Shown here: piece after piece, positions 16,962 to 26,266 of the stretch
How the letters are laid out: every line of letters starts with the position of its first letter
Numbering within the stretch: the stretch's first letter is position 1
Source of the DNA: Flavobacterium hydrophilum
GTDB taxonomy: Bacteria > Bacteroidota > Bacteroidia > Flavobacteriales > Flavobacteriaceae
Assembly: GCF_003202405.1 (NCBI RefSeq)
Contig: NZ_QJHL01000001.1
Location: 124,001-188,000 of the forward strand
Direction: 5' to 3'
DNA length: 64,000 bases
The notes under the pieces: generated by a model
What the model saw: the letters and a program-made list of their open reading frames with translations, nothing else
The model's database searches: none
What the model was told of the DNA's origin: nothing
Translations under genes and position numbers: made by a program

Positions 16962-19259
16962 ATGAAAAATAAAAAAATACTAATTATTGGGGTTTTGACC
17001 CTGTTTACTGCTGGAAATATGAATGCACAGAAGAAACCGCATCTGGATAAAAATAAAACGATCGAACAACGAATTGACCTGCTTTTGCCATTAATGACTT
17101 TGGAAGAAAAAGTGGGACAAATGAACCAATATAACGGTTTTTGGGATGTCACCGGACCGGCTCCGAAAGGCGGAAATGCCGAATTGAAATACGAACATCT
17201 GAGAAAAGGATGGGTTGGAAGTATGCTGACGGTTCGTGGGGTGAAAGAGGTTCGTGCGGTTCAGAAAATTGCTGTCGAAGAAACCCGTTTGGGGATTCCG
17301 CTTATTATTGGTTTTGATGTAATTCATGGTTACAAAACGTTAAGTCCTATTCCACTGGCAGAAGCATCAAGCTGGGATTTGGAGGCAATTAAAAAATCGG
17401 CAGCCATTGCAGCTGATGAAGCTTCGGCATCTGGAATTAACTGGACGTTTGGACCAAATGTCGATATTTCAAATGATGCACGCTGGGGACGTGTGATGGA
17501 AGGAGCAGGAGAAGATCCGTATCTGGGAAGTAAAATTGCAGTGGCAAGAGTAACAGGTTTTCAGGGAGATTCTAAAGAAGATTTGGCAAAAATAAATACT
17601 ATTGCAGCTTGTGCGAAACACTTTGCGGCTTATGGTTATGTAGAATCGGGGCGTGATTATAATTTGGTTGACATCAGTAATTCTAAATTGTTTAATACCG
17701 TTTTGCCTCCGTTTGAAGCTGCCACCAAAGCAGGAGTTAGAACGTTTATGAATTCGTTTAATCTGGTAAATGGCATTCCGGCAACAGGGAATGTTTTCTT
17801 GCAAAGGGATATTTTAAAAGGCAAATGGAAGTTTGATGGTTTTGTAGTTTCGGATTGGGCTTCGGTTCGTGAAATGATTCCGCATGGTTATGCGAAAGAT
17901 GGTGAAGATGCAGCATTGAAAGCAGTTACTGCAGGTTCTGATATGGATATGGAATCACATTTGTATATTGCCGAATTAGCAAAATTAGTTAAGGATGGAA
18001 AAGTAAAAGAAGCTTTGGTTGACGATGCTGTGAGAAGGATTTTGCGTGTGAAATTTGAATTGGGATTATTTGATGATCCTTACAAATATTGTGATGAAAA
18101 ACGTGAAAAAGCAACTATCGGAAATAAAGCTAATAATGAAGGTGTTTTGGACATTGCGAAAAAGTCAATTGTATTGTTGAAAAACGATAAAAATTTGCTT
18201 CCGCTAAAGAAATCCGGACAAAAAATTGCTTTAATCGGCGCTTTGGCAAATGATAAGAACAGTCCGTTGGGAAGCTGGAGAATCGCTGCAGATGATAATA
18301 CTGCGGTTTCAGTTTTAGAAGGAATGCAGCAATACAAAGACAATCAGCTGGTTTTTGAAAAAGGTGCTGATTTGATTGTTGGAAAAGCGACTTTTTTGGA
18401 TGAGGTCGTTTTTAATACAACCGATAAAAGCGGATTTGAAGGTGCGAAAACAGCAGCCAAAAACGCAGATGTAGTGGTAATGGTTTTAGGCGAACACGGT
18501 TTCCAGAGTGGTGAAGGACGCAGCAGAACAAACCTTGATTTACCGGGATTGCAACAGGAATTACTGGAAGAAATTTATAAAGTGAATCCAAATATCGTTT
18601 TGGTTTTAAATAATGGCCGTCCGTTGACTATTCCGTGGGCGGCAGAATATATTCCGACTATTGTGGAAGCCTGGCATTTGGGAACACAAGCCGGAAATGC
18701 TGTAGCGCAGGTTTTATACGGAGATTATAACCCAAGTGGAAAACTGCCAATTTCTTTCCCGAGAAACGTAGGACAGGTTCCAATTTATTACAACAATTAC
18801 AGTACAGGAAGACCTGTAAATGCAGATGGTAATGTATTTTGGTCGCACTTTTCAGATGTAGAGAAAACGCCTCAGTTTCCTTTTGGTTTTGGTTTGAGCT
18901 ATACCACTTTCGAATATAAAAATTTGAAACTAAATAAGACAACTTTTGCTAAAGGAGAGCCTGTACAGATAAATGTTGAGGTTTCTAACACAGGAAATTA
19001 TGACGGAAAAGAAGTCGTTCAATTGTATATTCATGACGATTTTGCCAGTATTGCCAGGCCGGTTGAGGAATTAAAAGGTTTTGAATTAGTGAATTTGAAA
19101 AAAGGAGAAACTAAAACAGTAACTTTTACTTTAACTGATGCTGAACTTGGTTTTTATGATAACAACGGAAACTATCTGGTAGAATCAGGAACTTTTAAGA
19201 TTAAAGTAGGAGGAAGTTCTGATACAGGTTTGGAAAGTAGTTTTGAAATAAAGGAATAG
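16962..19259 (+). CDS. GH3 beta-glucosidase (BglX-like)
   Basis: 765 residues from the ATG at 16962 (MKNKKILIIGVLTLFTAGNMNAQ, signal peptide). An ATG at 16947 adds five residues. Domains: GH3 N-terminal TIM barrel (about 35-375) with KHFAAYG and nucleophile Asp in FVVSDWAS (about 298); alpha/beta-sandwich domain (about 400-625) with GEHGFQSGEGRSRT, probable acid/base region; and a C-terminal fibronectin-III-like domain ending in a beta-rich tail. It is predicted periplasmic, removing non-reducing-end glucose from gluco-oligosaccharides. Beside a mannan locus it probably trims glucose from glucomannan oligomers. Upstream is only repeat DNA, so its promoter is unclear. Confidence 0.92.
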   Translation: MKNKKILIIGVLTLFTAGNMNAQKKPHLDKNKTIEQRIDLLLPLMTLEEKVGQMNQYNGFWDVTGPAPKGGNAELKYEHLRKGWVGSMLTVRGVKEVRAVQKIAVEETRLGIPLIIGFDVIHGYKTLSPIPLAEASSWDLEAIKKSAAIAADEASASGINWTFGPNVDISNDARWGRVMEGAGEDPYLGSKIAVARVTGFQGDSKEDLAKINTIAACAKHFAAYGYVESGRDYNLVDISNSKLFNTVLPPFEAATKAGVRTFMNSFNLVNGIPATGNVFLQRDILKGKWKFDGFVVSDWASVREMIPHGYAKDGEDAALKAVTAGSDMDMESHLYIAELAKLVKDGKVKEALVDDAVRRILRVKFELGLFDDPYKYCDEKREKATIGNKANNEGVLDIAKKSIVLLKNDKNLLPLKKSGQKIALIGALANDKNSPLGSWRIAADDNTAVSVLEGMQQYKDNQLVFEKGADLIVGKATFLDEVVFNTTDKSGFEGAKTAAKNADVVVMVLGEHGFQSGEGRSRTNLDLPGLQQELLEEIYKVNPNIVLVLNNGRPLTIPWAAEYIPTIVEAWHLGTQAGNAVAQVLYGDYNPSGKLPISFPRNVGQVPIYYNNYSTGRPVNADGNVFWSHFSDVEKTPQFPFGFGLSYTTFEYKNLKLNKTTFAKGEPVQINVEVSNTGNYDGKEVVQLYIHDDFASIARPVEELKGFELVNLKKGETKTVTFTLTDAELGFYDNNGNYLVESGTFKIKVGGSSDTGLESSFEIKE

Positions 19260-19282
19260 TTTAAGATTAAGAAAAAACATTT

Positions 19283-19347
19283 TCTCTCGCAGATTTTGCA
19301 GATCAGGCAGATTTTTTTATCTCCTAAATCTGCAAAATCTGCGAGAG
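19283..19347. repeat. palindromic intergenic repeat (CTCTCGCAGATTTTGCAGAT)
   Basis: Inverted repeat with arms CTCTCGCAGATTTTGCAGAT and the near-perfect complement AAATCTGCAAAATCTGCGAGAG around a short T-rich centre. It lies directly after the GH3 stop and is followed by TTTTTT, so it may double as a terminator. The family appears dispersed in related genomes (recollection only). Confidence 0.7.
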
Positions 19348-19397
19348 TTTTTTCTATCTTTAAAACCTAAAAAAAACTAAACGACTAAATTTTAATA

Positions 19398-20354
19398 ATG
19401 AAATATAACAGATGTGGAAAAAGCGGGTTATTATTACCTGAAATTTCTTTAGGATTGTGGCATAATTTCGGATCGGTAGATAATTTTGAAAACGCAGAAA
19501 GTATAGCTGTGGAAGCTTTTGATAAAGGAATAACTCATTTTGATCTTGCGAACAATTACGGACCGGTTCCCGGATCAGCTGAGACCAATTTCGGAAAAAT
19601 ATTATGGCATAATTTTCAGGGAAATCTTCGTGATGAAATCATCATTTCAACAAAAGCGGGTTACACCATGTGGGACGGACCTTATGGGGATTGGGGGTCT
19701 CGTAAATATCTTTTATCCAGTTTAGATCAGAGTTTGAAAAGAATGAAAGTTGATTATGTCGATATTTTTTATTCACATCGCCCGGATCCGGAAACTCCAA
19801 TTGAAGAGACAATGATGGCACTTGATTATGCTGTTAGAAGTGGAAAAGCATTATATGTTGGAATCAGTAATTATTCGGCAGAACAAACAAGAGTTGCAGT
19901 TGATGTTTTAAAACAATTAGGAACGCCATGTTTGATTCATCAGGCTAAATATTCAATGCTGCAACGCTGGGTTGAAGACGGGTTATTAGATGTTCTGGAA
20001 GAAAAAGGAGTAGGCTGTATTGCATTTTCGCCTCTGGCACAAGGACTTCTGACCGATAAATATTTAAACGGTATTCCGGAAAATTCCCGGGCTCATAATC
20101 CAAACGGACATTTAAAAGAAGATGAGGTTACAGTTGAAAGAATTCAGAAATTAATTCAGTTAAATGAAATTGCTCAAAACCGTAATCAATCTTTAGCACA
20201 AATGGCGCTGGCCTGGCTGCAGAAAGACAAACGAATTACATCGGTTTTGATTGGAGCAAGTTCAGTAAGGCAGCTGAATAATAATATTGAGTGTTTGCAG
20301 AATCTGGAATTTACAGCAGATGAACTGAATGCGATTGAGAGGATCTTATCGTGA
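19398..20354 (+). CDS. aldo/keto reductase (YghZ-like)
   Basis: 318 residues, cytoplasmic. The catalytic tetrad of the aldo/keto reductase superfamily is present: Asp49 and Tyr54 (HFDLANNYGP), Lys86 (STKAGY) and His127 (YSHRPDP). The NADPH-binding end FSPLAQGLLTDKY and VLIGASSVRQLNNNI is intact. The opening KYNRCGKSGLLLPEISLGLWHNFG is typical of the YghZ/Kv-beta branch, which reduces glyceraldehyde 3-phosphate, methylglyoxal and similar aldehydes with NADPH. It sits between the GH3 gene and the convergent mannan operon. A role in sugar metabolism is plausible but unproven. Confidence 0.9.
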   Translation: MKYNRCGKSGLLLPEISLGLWHNFGSVDNFENAESIAVEAFDKGITHFDLANNYGPVPGSAETNFGKILWHNFQGNLRDEIIISTKAGYTMWDGPYGDWGSRKYLLSSLDQSLKRMKVDYVDIFYSHRPDPETPIEETMMALDYAVRSGKALYVGISNYSAEQTRVAVDVLKQLGTPCLIHQAKYSMLQRWVEDGLLDVLEEKGVGCIAFSPLAQGLLTDKYLNGIPENSRAHNPNGHLKEDEVTVERIQKLIQLNEIAQNRNQSLAQMALAWLQKDKRITSVLIGASSVRQLNNNIECLQNLEFTADELNAIERILS

Positions 20355-20418
20355 AATGTATTTTGTAAAATGTAAAATGTAGAGGTGCACAGTAGTGTGT
20401 CTTTTATTTGTGTAAATA

Positions 20419-20448
20419 AAAAAATGGGACAATTTTGTCCCATTTTTT
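20419..20448. terminator. shared terminator for the aldo/keto reductase gene and the mannan operon
   Basis: Stem ATGGGAC / GTCCCAT (20424-20430 and 20437-20443) with A-run left and T-run right. It lies between the convergent genes and overlaps the last stop codon of the GH97 gene. Confidence 0.85.
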
Positions 20449-22423
20449 ATTTTATAATCATCGCGATTCCACCACCGCTTGCCAATCTGTATTTTGATTT
20501 GGTAGTTGAATCAACAGTAATAACTTCTCTTTTATAATCATTAGCCGCTTTATCAGCATTCAATCCATCAGAGAAAATTTCAGCCTCGAATTTTTTACCT
20601 TTTTCCAAAAAAGAGAAATCTATTGTAATTTCTCTGGAATCCCAATTGGTAATGGCTCCTAAATACCAGATGTTTGATTTTTTGCGGGCAATCGAAATGT
20701 ATTTACCAACTTCTCCGTCTAAGGCTACAGTTTCATCAAAAACGGTTGGAATCTTAGCAATGAAATCAGTGCTTTCCTGCTCTTTCATATAAGCTGTCGG
20801 ACTGTCGGCCATCATTTGCAGAGGTGCTTCAAAAATCGTATATAATGCTAATTGATGAGATCTTGTTCCCTGACTCACTGGATTGGAATGGCTTGGTTTG
20901 AACTCACTTTTGGTTGCATTTCGCATTGCACCAGGTGTATAATCCATTGGTCCTGCCATCATACGGATAAATGGAATTGTAGTGTCATATAATGGTACAT
21001 CATCATTTGGCGTCCATTTGTTGTTTTCCAATCCTTTTACTCCTTCAAAATTTAGAATGTTTGGAAAAGTTCTCTGAATTCCGGTTGGTTTGTACATACC
21101 GTGAAAATCCAAAAGCAATTTGTAATCAGCTGCTTTTTGTGCAATATCATAAACTGAATTTACCATTTTGGCATCATCACGATCTAAGAAATCAACTTTA
21201 AAACCCTTGATTCCCAAATCGGCATAATTTTTAAGAATACCTGCTGTGTTTTTTGTCAAAGCCATCCAGGAACTCCATAAAATAATTCCAACGTTTCGTT
21301 TCTTTCCGTAAGCAATCAGAGCTTCCAAATCAACATTCGGATTGTGTTTCATGATATCGTCTTCCAGACTCCAGCCTTCGTCGAGAACCACATATTCCAC
21401 TTTGTTTTTAGAAGCAAAATCAATGTAATATTTATACGTCTGTGTGTTGATTCCAGCTTTAAAATCGATGTTGTAAATATTCCAGTCGTTCCACCAGTCC
21501 CAGGCTACTTTTCCGGGTTTGATCCATGAAAGATCTTTAATTTTGGTTGGTTCGGATAATTTTTGAACCATGTCATTATTCGCTAGTTCAGTATCGTTTT
21601 CAGAAATCACAATCGCCCTCCATGGAAAAGTTCTTGTTCCTTTGGTTTTAACCAAATGATCTGCTCTCTCCGTAATCAATCTGTTGATGTTGTTAAATCC
21701 ACCGTTGGTTTCCTGCAGTGGATATTTAGAAAAACGCGCTTCATAACCGGATTTCGATTTATTATTGGTAACAAACAATCCCGGGTAATCTTCCAGATTG
21801 GCTTCCAGAAAAACAGCTTTTTTATGATTCTTGAAATCAATTAAAAAAGGTAGAAATGCTAAAGTATCTTTAGCAAATTCACTTATTTTTTTGTTTTCAT
21901 ACTGCGCTTCAAATGAAGAAATATAAGGGTCTTTTGGATTTCTTAAATCACGAACATAAGGTATCAATGTATGGTAGTCCTGATCAAAATTCAAAGAAAC
22001 TTCTTCTGTTTTTACCGTAATGTCTTTTTTCTTTTTGGTGATAAAACGATACGCAACACCATCGTCAAAAGCACGATATTCAATACTGAAATCATTTTTG
22101 AAATTTAAAACCAAAAGGTTGTATTGGTTTTTAACAACACTCTTTTTGTAAAACGGAGATTCAAATGTCTGGTTTACTTTTTCCCTTTTTGAATTCAAAA
22201 GCAAAGCATTTTTTCCTAAAGTCTCATTATCTAATGTCAATGAAACTGCTGATGGAGCGAGAATCAAATCTTTTTGATGTAAAACTGACCATATTATTTT
22301 TTCACCAATTTCAATATTGACCTTTATCTTTCCGTTTGGAGATGCCAAAGTGAAGTCCTGTTTCTGCTGAGAAAAAGTCAGATTAACAAAAACTATGTAA
22401 AAAAAGAAAAGTGTTTTTTTCAT
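20447..22423 (-). CDS. GH97 glycoside hydrolase, probably retaining alpha-galactosidase
   Basis: 658 residues, signal peptide (MKKTLFFFYIVFVNLTFSQQ). GH97 domains: N-terminal beta-super-sandwich (about 25-280), catalytic TIM barrel (about 290-560, VAWDWWNDWNIYN, YVVLDEGW, GIILWSSW) and a short C-terminal beta domain. GFKVDFLDRDD contains Asp411, the position I recall as the nucleophile of retaining GH97 alpha-galactosidases; inverting SusB-type enzymes lack it and use glutamates instead. NFEGVKGLENNKW also carries conserved Glu residues. It is the last gene of the minus-strand mannan operon, 102 bp after GH5_7. It would remove galactose side chains from galactomannan, alongside GH27. Type assignment is moderately sure. 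Confidence 0.88.
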   Translation of the reverse strand: MKKTLFFFYIVFVNLTFSQQKQDFTLASPNGKIKVNIEIGEKIIWSVLHQKDLILAPSAVSLTLDNETLGKNALLLNSKREKVNQTFESPFYKKSVVKNQYNLLVLNFKNDFSIEYRAFDDGVAYRFITKKKKDITVKTEEVSLNFDQDYHTLIPYVRDLRNPKDPYISSFEAQYENKKISEFAKDTLAFLPFLIDFKNHKKAVFLEANLEDYPGLFVTNNKSKSGYEARFSKYPLQETNGGFNNINRLITERADHLVKTKGTRTFPWRAIVISENDTELANNDMVQKLSEPTKIKDLSWIKPGKVAWDWWNDWNIYNIDFKAGINTQTYKYYIDFASKNKVEYVVLDEGWSLEDDIMKHNPNVDLEALIAYGKKRNVGIILWSSWMALTKNTAGILKNYADLGIKGFKVDFLDRDDAKMVNSVYDIAQKAADYKLLLDFHGMYKPTGIQRTFPNILNFEGVKGLENNKWTPNDDVPLYDTTIPFIRMMAGPMDYTPGAMRNATKSEFKPSHSNPVSQGTRSHQLALYTIFEAPLQMMADSPTAYMKEQESTDFIAKIPTVFDETVALDGEVGKYISIARKKSNIWYLGAITNWDSREITIDFSFLEKGKKFEAEIFSDGLNADKAANDYKREVITVDSTTKSKYRLASGGGIAMIIK

Positions 22424-22446
22424 GATACAGCTGTGTGTTTTTCAAT

Positions 22447-22509
22447 CATATAAGTTATAGAAGAACACATAAAAAACACTTTCTTAAATGAACTTACATA
22501 ACTTATATG
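22447..22509. repeat. interrupted inverted repeat between GH5_7 and GH97
   Basis: Exact 12-bp arms CATATAAGTTAT (22447-22458) and ATAACTTATATG (22498-22509) separated by 39 bp. It could form an intercistronic hairpin that tunes mRNA stability, or be a copy of a dispersed AT-rich repeat. Confidence 0.6.
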
Positions 22510-22525
22510 GTTTTAAGATAAGAAT

Positions 22526-23815
22526 TTATTGTTTCTTCAGTTCTTTATTATATTTCTTTACAATTTCTAATGTTGATTTATCGCCATTAAAAACTGAGTT
22601 TAATCCCTGAGGTTCCTGTGGAGGATCTGTTGTTAAAGGTTCTCCCGGATTCCATTTTCCGGTTTCATTTATTGCTTTTCCTTCACCGCCAAATCCCCAG
22701 AAATTAGCTGCCTGTAACGGACCTTTACTGGCAACACTTTCGGCAACTCTTCCAAAAATATAGCTATAAAACTGATCACGGTAAACTGAAGATGTCCCTG
22801 CATTTAGATTTTCGTTTTCCCTTGGTAATCCAAATTCCTCTATAATAATCGGACGTTTCAAATTATTGGCAACTTTAATATGATCGTCAATGTATTTACC
22901 AGCATTTTCAATAGTAGCAGGAATCGTGGCTTCAGCATTATCAGCTTTAAACCAATTCCAGTTTTTTGGCCAAATATGCATCGTTAGGTAATCTATATTC
23001 GGGTTTAGATGTGTGCGCTCAAACATTTCCATGCTGTCATTGGAACTGTTTTTGCCTTCAGAACCTGTCGAAATTAAGTGGTTTTTGTCAAGACTATCCA
23101 TCAAATCGACGATGTTATTTAGCCAAACTGTGAATTTTGCTTCGTTTTCCGGTGTAAAAGTTCGTGGCTCGTTTCCAACCTGCCACGACATTATGGTATT
23201 ATCTTCGGTATATTTCTTTTTCGAATATTTATTAGTCCTTCCCATAATAAATTTCACATGATCTTCTAATGCTTTCATGCAGGGCTCACAACTGTGAAAT
23301 TGCTCTGTATACGACATAAACTGAGGCCACGTATTCGGAGCGATATTCGGAACCGGAATCGTACCTTTGCCATTCCACTCCAGATATTGCGACATTCCGC
23401 CTGACCATTCCCAGTTATTAGTTAAGTACAAAACAGCATACATTTTGCGTTTTCTCATTTCATTCATCAGGAAATCCAGTCCGTCAAGTAAATCCTCATC
23501 ATATTTTCCCTGCTCATACTGCAACGCCGGACGTACGGTGAAATCATATTTTCCGCCATCGGCACCCACTAAGATTCTTAAGTTGTCGATTCCGTTTTTC
23601 TGCATAAAATCCAGTTCCCGACGAAGTCTTTTTCGGTCGCCTACTTTTTTGGATGCGAGCAAACTTCCGTACCAATAATTCGTTCCAATGTAAGAGTAAG
23701 GTTTGTTTCCCTTATAAAATTGGGTTCCTTTTACCGTAATTCTTTCCTGCGTCTGACACGCCATTGTTGAAACTAATAATGCTAGTCCGAGTGTTTTAAA
23801 AAATCTGTTTTTCAT
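22526..23815 (-). CDS. GH5 subfamily 7-like endo-beta-1,4-mannanase lipoprotein
   Basis: 429 residues. The N-terminus ends in the lipobox-like STMACQ, so it is probably an outer-membrane lipoprotein. The GH5 TIM barrel starts near residue 30 (FYKGNKPYSYIGTNYWYG). The catalytic acid/base is Glu216 in WQVGNEPR and the nucleophile is Glu327 in IIIEEFGLPR. Aromatic subsite residues occur in TMHIWPKNWNWF and NFWGFGGEG, all typical of GH5_7 mannanases. It hydrolyses internal beta-1,4-mannosidic bonds. It is sixth of eight operon genes counting from the phosphorylase side, with a repeat element between it and the GH26 gene upstream. Confidence 0.92.
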   Translation of the reverse strand: MKNRFFKTLGLALLVSTMACQTQERITVKGTQFYKGNKPYSYIGTNYWYGSLLASKKVGDRKRLRRELDFMQKNGIDNLRILVGADGGKYDFTVRPALQYEQGKYDEDLLDGLDFLMNEMRKRKMYAVLYLTNNWEWSGGMSQYLEWNGKGTIPVPNIAPNTWPQFMSYTEQFHSCEPCMKALEDHVKFIMGRTNKYSKKKYTEDNTIMSWQVGNEPRTFTPENEAKFTVWLNNIVDLMDSLDKNHLISTGSEGKNSSNDSMEMFERTHLNPNIDYLTMHIWPKNWNWFKADNAEATIPATIENAGKYIDDHIKVANNLKRPIIIEEFGLPRENENLNAGTSSVYRDQFYSYIFGRVAESVASKGPLQAANFWGFGGEGKAINETGKWNPGEPLTTDPPQEPQGLNSVFNGDKSTLEIVKKYNKELKKQ

Positions 23816-23832
23816 GCTTGGTATTTTTTAGA

Positions 23833-23933
23833 AGCTAATCCTGCTATCCGCTGTATTCCCGATTAACCAAAACGACGGCTAAAAAAGCCTTGTTTTTCTA
23901 AATCGGGAGATGCCGCTTCTATCAGGGCTAGGG
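23833..23933. repeat. dispersed repeat copy 1 (AGCTAATCCTGCTATCCGCT...CTTCTATCAGGGCT)
   Basis: Shares its ends with a second copy at 47287-47364: AGCTA..TCCTGCTATC at the left and CTTCTATCAGGGCTA at the right, with a variable hairpin centre. It sits inside the mannan operon between GH26 and GH5_7, where it adds a structured 136-bp intercistronic gap. From memory the family is widespread in Flavobacterium. Confidence 0.75.
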
Positions 23934-23951
23934 CTTTACGTTTTTAATAAG

Positions 23952-25205
23952 CTATTTGGGCATTACATACATCTTAGGTAATGAATTTAATAATGCCGAT
24001 TTTGATTTTAGACTAAATGTTTTAAAGTCAGCATCATTTGAAACCGAACCATTCGGAACATAATAACCATTTTCATCATTATTCCAGAACATCACATAAC
24101 TTACTTCGATACTGTTTGATGTTAAAGCACTATATAAGTAATTAGAAAACCAATCGTTTATTGGTGCGTTTGAACTTGTAACCTGATATCCTGTTTCTGT
24201 TAAAGCTGCGATTTTTACTTTGGCTACAGCCAAATCAGATATGATTTTTAATTTAGAATTCGCTGTATTGGCTCCCGTTGTACCCTGATTGTCAAAATCT
24301 CCATAATTATCCATTCCTAAAACATCAACATATTTATCGCCGGGATATCGGCTTAAATAATCGGTTGAAGTTGAGTAGGTTCTGTCAGGAGAAAAAGCAT
24401 ACAAAATATTGTGAACGCCTTTAGTATTTTTTAAATAATCTACGGTAAATTTATAAGCAGTTTTATATTCTTCCGGAGTACAGAAATCGGCTCCCCACCA
24501 AAACCAGCTTCCGTCAAATTCATGAAAAGGCCTGAAAATTATCGGAATCAATTCACCTTTTGTGCCTTTTAGTTTTGAAGAGAAAGCAGCGACCTGATCT
24601 AATTTTCCTTTAAACCATTCGTGTCTGCTGCCTCCAGGTAAAATGCTTCTGAAGAAAATGCTTTTATCGGCTTCAAACATTGAACTGCTGTTAAAAGTAT
24701 ATTCTTCATTATCTGTTAGGTAATTCTTGTTTTTTGGCCCTCTCAAATGCCATGATACGGTGTTGATTATTCCTTTTGCATAAGCTTTTTTTATTTGCGT
24801 AGCAATTTTAACTTCTTGCTGGTAAAACCAGTTGCTGCTTGTACCATCGTTTCGGATATCGGTGACAAAGGATAAATCTGATCCTATAATTGCAGGGTCG
24901 TTGTCTGTTGCTTTTTTTATGTCAGATTCACCAGCGGTATTTTTATAAAAAGAAAGGAAAGCATCTTGTTGTCCAATTGCAATTTTAGTTTTAGCCAGTC
25001 TTTTTAAATTATAAAATAAAGCAATAGTTTCTTTGGTAGCATTTGCATCAACCATGTAATTTGCTGCATTTTGTGTTGTTAAAGGATCATCTTGTGTAGG
25101 TGGATCAACTATCACTTCTTCATTTGATTCTTTATCAGAAGAACAACTTGCCAGCGCTAAAAAAGTAAAACTTAAAAAAGCTGTTTTTAGAAAGATATTT
25201 TTCAT
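23952..25205 (-). CDS. GH26 endo-beta-mannanase lipoprotein (surface type)
   Basis: 417 residues. Lipobox-like LALASCSSDKESNEE: the acidic residues just after the Cys resemble the Bacteroidota lipoprotein export signal, so cell-surface display is inferred. A linker (VDPPTQDDP) leads to the GH26 barrel (about 50-410). The catalytic acid/base is Glu229 in RPFHEFDGSWFWWG and the nucleophile is Glu337 in AALTETGY. It hydrolyses beta-1,4-mannan internally. It is about the same fold as the product of 30108-31244 but clearly divergent from it, which suggests different subsite specificity. It starts 10 bp after the tandem carbohydrate-binding protein gene. Confidence 0.92.
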   Translation of the reverse strand: MKNIFLKTAFLSFTFLALASCSSDKESNEEVIVDPPTQDDPLTTQNAANYMVDANATKETIALFYNLKRLAKTKIAIGQQDAFLSFYKNTAGESDIKKATDNDPAIIGSDLSFVTDIRNDGTSSNWFYQQEVKIATQIKKAYAKGIINTVSWHLRGPKNKNYLTDNEEYTFNSSSMFEADKSIFFRSILPGGSRHEWFKGKLDQVAAFSSKLKGTKGELIPIIFRPFHEFDGSWFWWGADFCTPEEYKTAYKFTVDYLKNTKGVHNILYAFSPDRTYSTSTDYLSRYPGDKYVDVLGMDNYGDFDNQGTTGANTANSKLKIISDLAVAKVKIAALTETGYQVTSSNAPINDWFSNYLYSALTSNSIEVSYVMFWNNDENGYYVPNGSVSNDADFKTFSLKSKSALLNSLPKMYVMPK

Positions 25206-25215
25206 TTAGATTTTT

Positions 25216-26238
25216 TTATTTTGAAAGCTTAACTTCAATATTGTCAGCTAATAAGGTTCCGGTACAAACGCTCATAGCGATCATAATTCGGTATTTTTTT
25301 GCTCCTTCAGGGATTTGAAAAGACTTTTTAAAATGAGTCCAGTCAGTAGTCCCGGTTACAGTTCCGATAAGCTGGTCTTCTGAAGCTTTATTGTTTTCGT
25401 CTTTTTTAAATTCAATGATAAACATCCCGTTATTCCACGGATCTTTTCCTTGCTGAATGTCTTTAGCTTTTAGCCAGCCGGAAATTTCTATTGTTTTATC
25501 ACCTTCATTAATATTGGATATCTGATCAATCGCTTTCCATTCGGCAGTTTTTGAAGTGATTTCTGCAGCTGCATTTCCTTCTTTTTTATCTGTAACAGAA
25601 ATTATTCCTGAACCATTCCATGAATTTAGACTGTCTTCAAAATTTCCGTTAGAAAATTCTTTTGGAGCAGCAATTGTTTTCTGTCCTTCCGGGATTGTCG
25701 TTATTGGGTTTAGTTTAAAATACTCTTCTTCAGAAAGTGCTATTGCATTTACATCATCAAAAAAAACACTTCCGTTTGTTTGTGCCAATGCGAGCATAAC
25801 TCTGATTTTTTTAGCATCAGTTGGGATTTTTATGGTCTTTTTATAATTTGTCCAGTTGGTGGTTTCTTTGGCGCGACCAATTGTTTCGGTAGCAATTTGT
25901 TTTCCGCCAGCATTTGTAAACTCTAAAATTACTGCTCCTGCCTTGTATTCTTCTTTTTGGTTTTCGACACCATCGGTTTTCATCCAAACACTGCATTCTA
26001 TAGCAAAAGTGTTTTTCGGAATCGTAACAGTCTGATCTAAAGCTTTCCATTCTGCACCTACAAACTGATTAATGACAATGCTGTTTTTACCGACTTTTTT
26101 GTCATAAGGAGAAACAGTAGCGGCATCGCCATTCCAATTTTGAGTTTCTAATTCGAAACCACCATTTTTTATCAGATTGGTTTGTGCAAAGTTTGATATA
26201 GAAATTAAAAAAAAACTAAAGATAAAAAGTGGTTTCAT
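25216..26238 (-). CDS. secreted protein with two tandem carbohydrate-binding-like domains
   Basis: 340 residues, signal peptide ending SNFAQ. It consists of two homologous beta-sandwich units (about 20-175 and 190-340). Each opens with NGGFE/NGNFE...NWNG/SWNG, then EWKALDQ / EWKAIDQ, a W..TD / WLKAKD strand, TTNWTNYKK / TTDWTHFKK, IRVMLALAQTNGSVFFDDV / YRIMIAMSVCTGTLLADNI. The pattern resembles galactose-binding-like CBM4/9-type modules. No catalytic domain is attached. It lies between the mannobiose epimerase and GH26 genes with 28- and 10-bp gaps. It probably binds mannan or holds oligosaccharide near the mannanases; the ligand is inferred from context only. Confidence 0.8.
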   Translation of the reverse strand: MKPLFIFSFFLISISNFAQTNLIKNGGFELETQNWNGDAATVSPYDKKVGKNSIVINQFVGAEWKALDQTVTIPKNTFAIECSVWMKTDGVENQKEEYKAGAVILEFTNAGGKQIATETIGRAKETTNWTNYKKTIKIPTDAKKIRVMLALAQTNGSVFFDDVNAIALSEEEYFKLNPITTIPEGQKTIAAPKEFSNGNFEDSLNSWNGSGIISVTDKKEGNAAAEITSKTAEWKAIDQISNINEGDKTIEISGWLKAKDIQQGKDPWNNGMFIIEFKKDENNKASEDQLIGTVTGTTDWTHFKKSFQIPEGAKKYRIMIAMSVCTGTLLADNIEVKLSK

Positions 26239-26266
26239 AATCAGTATTGTTAGCGTTATTGATTTT

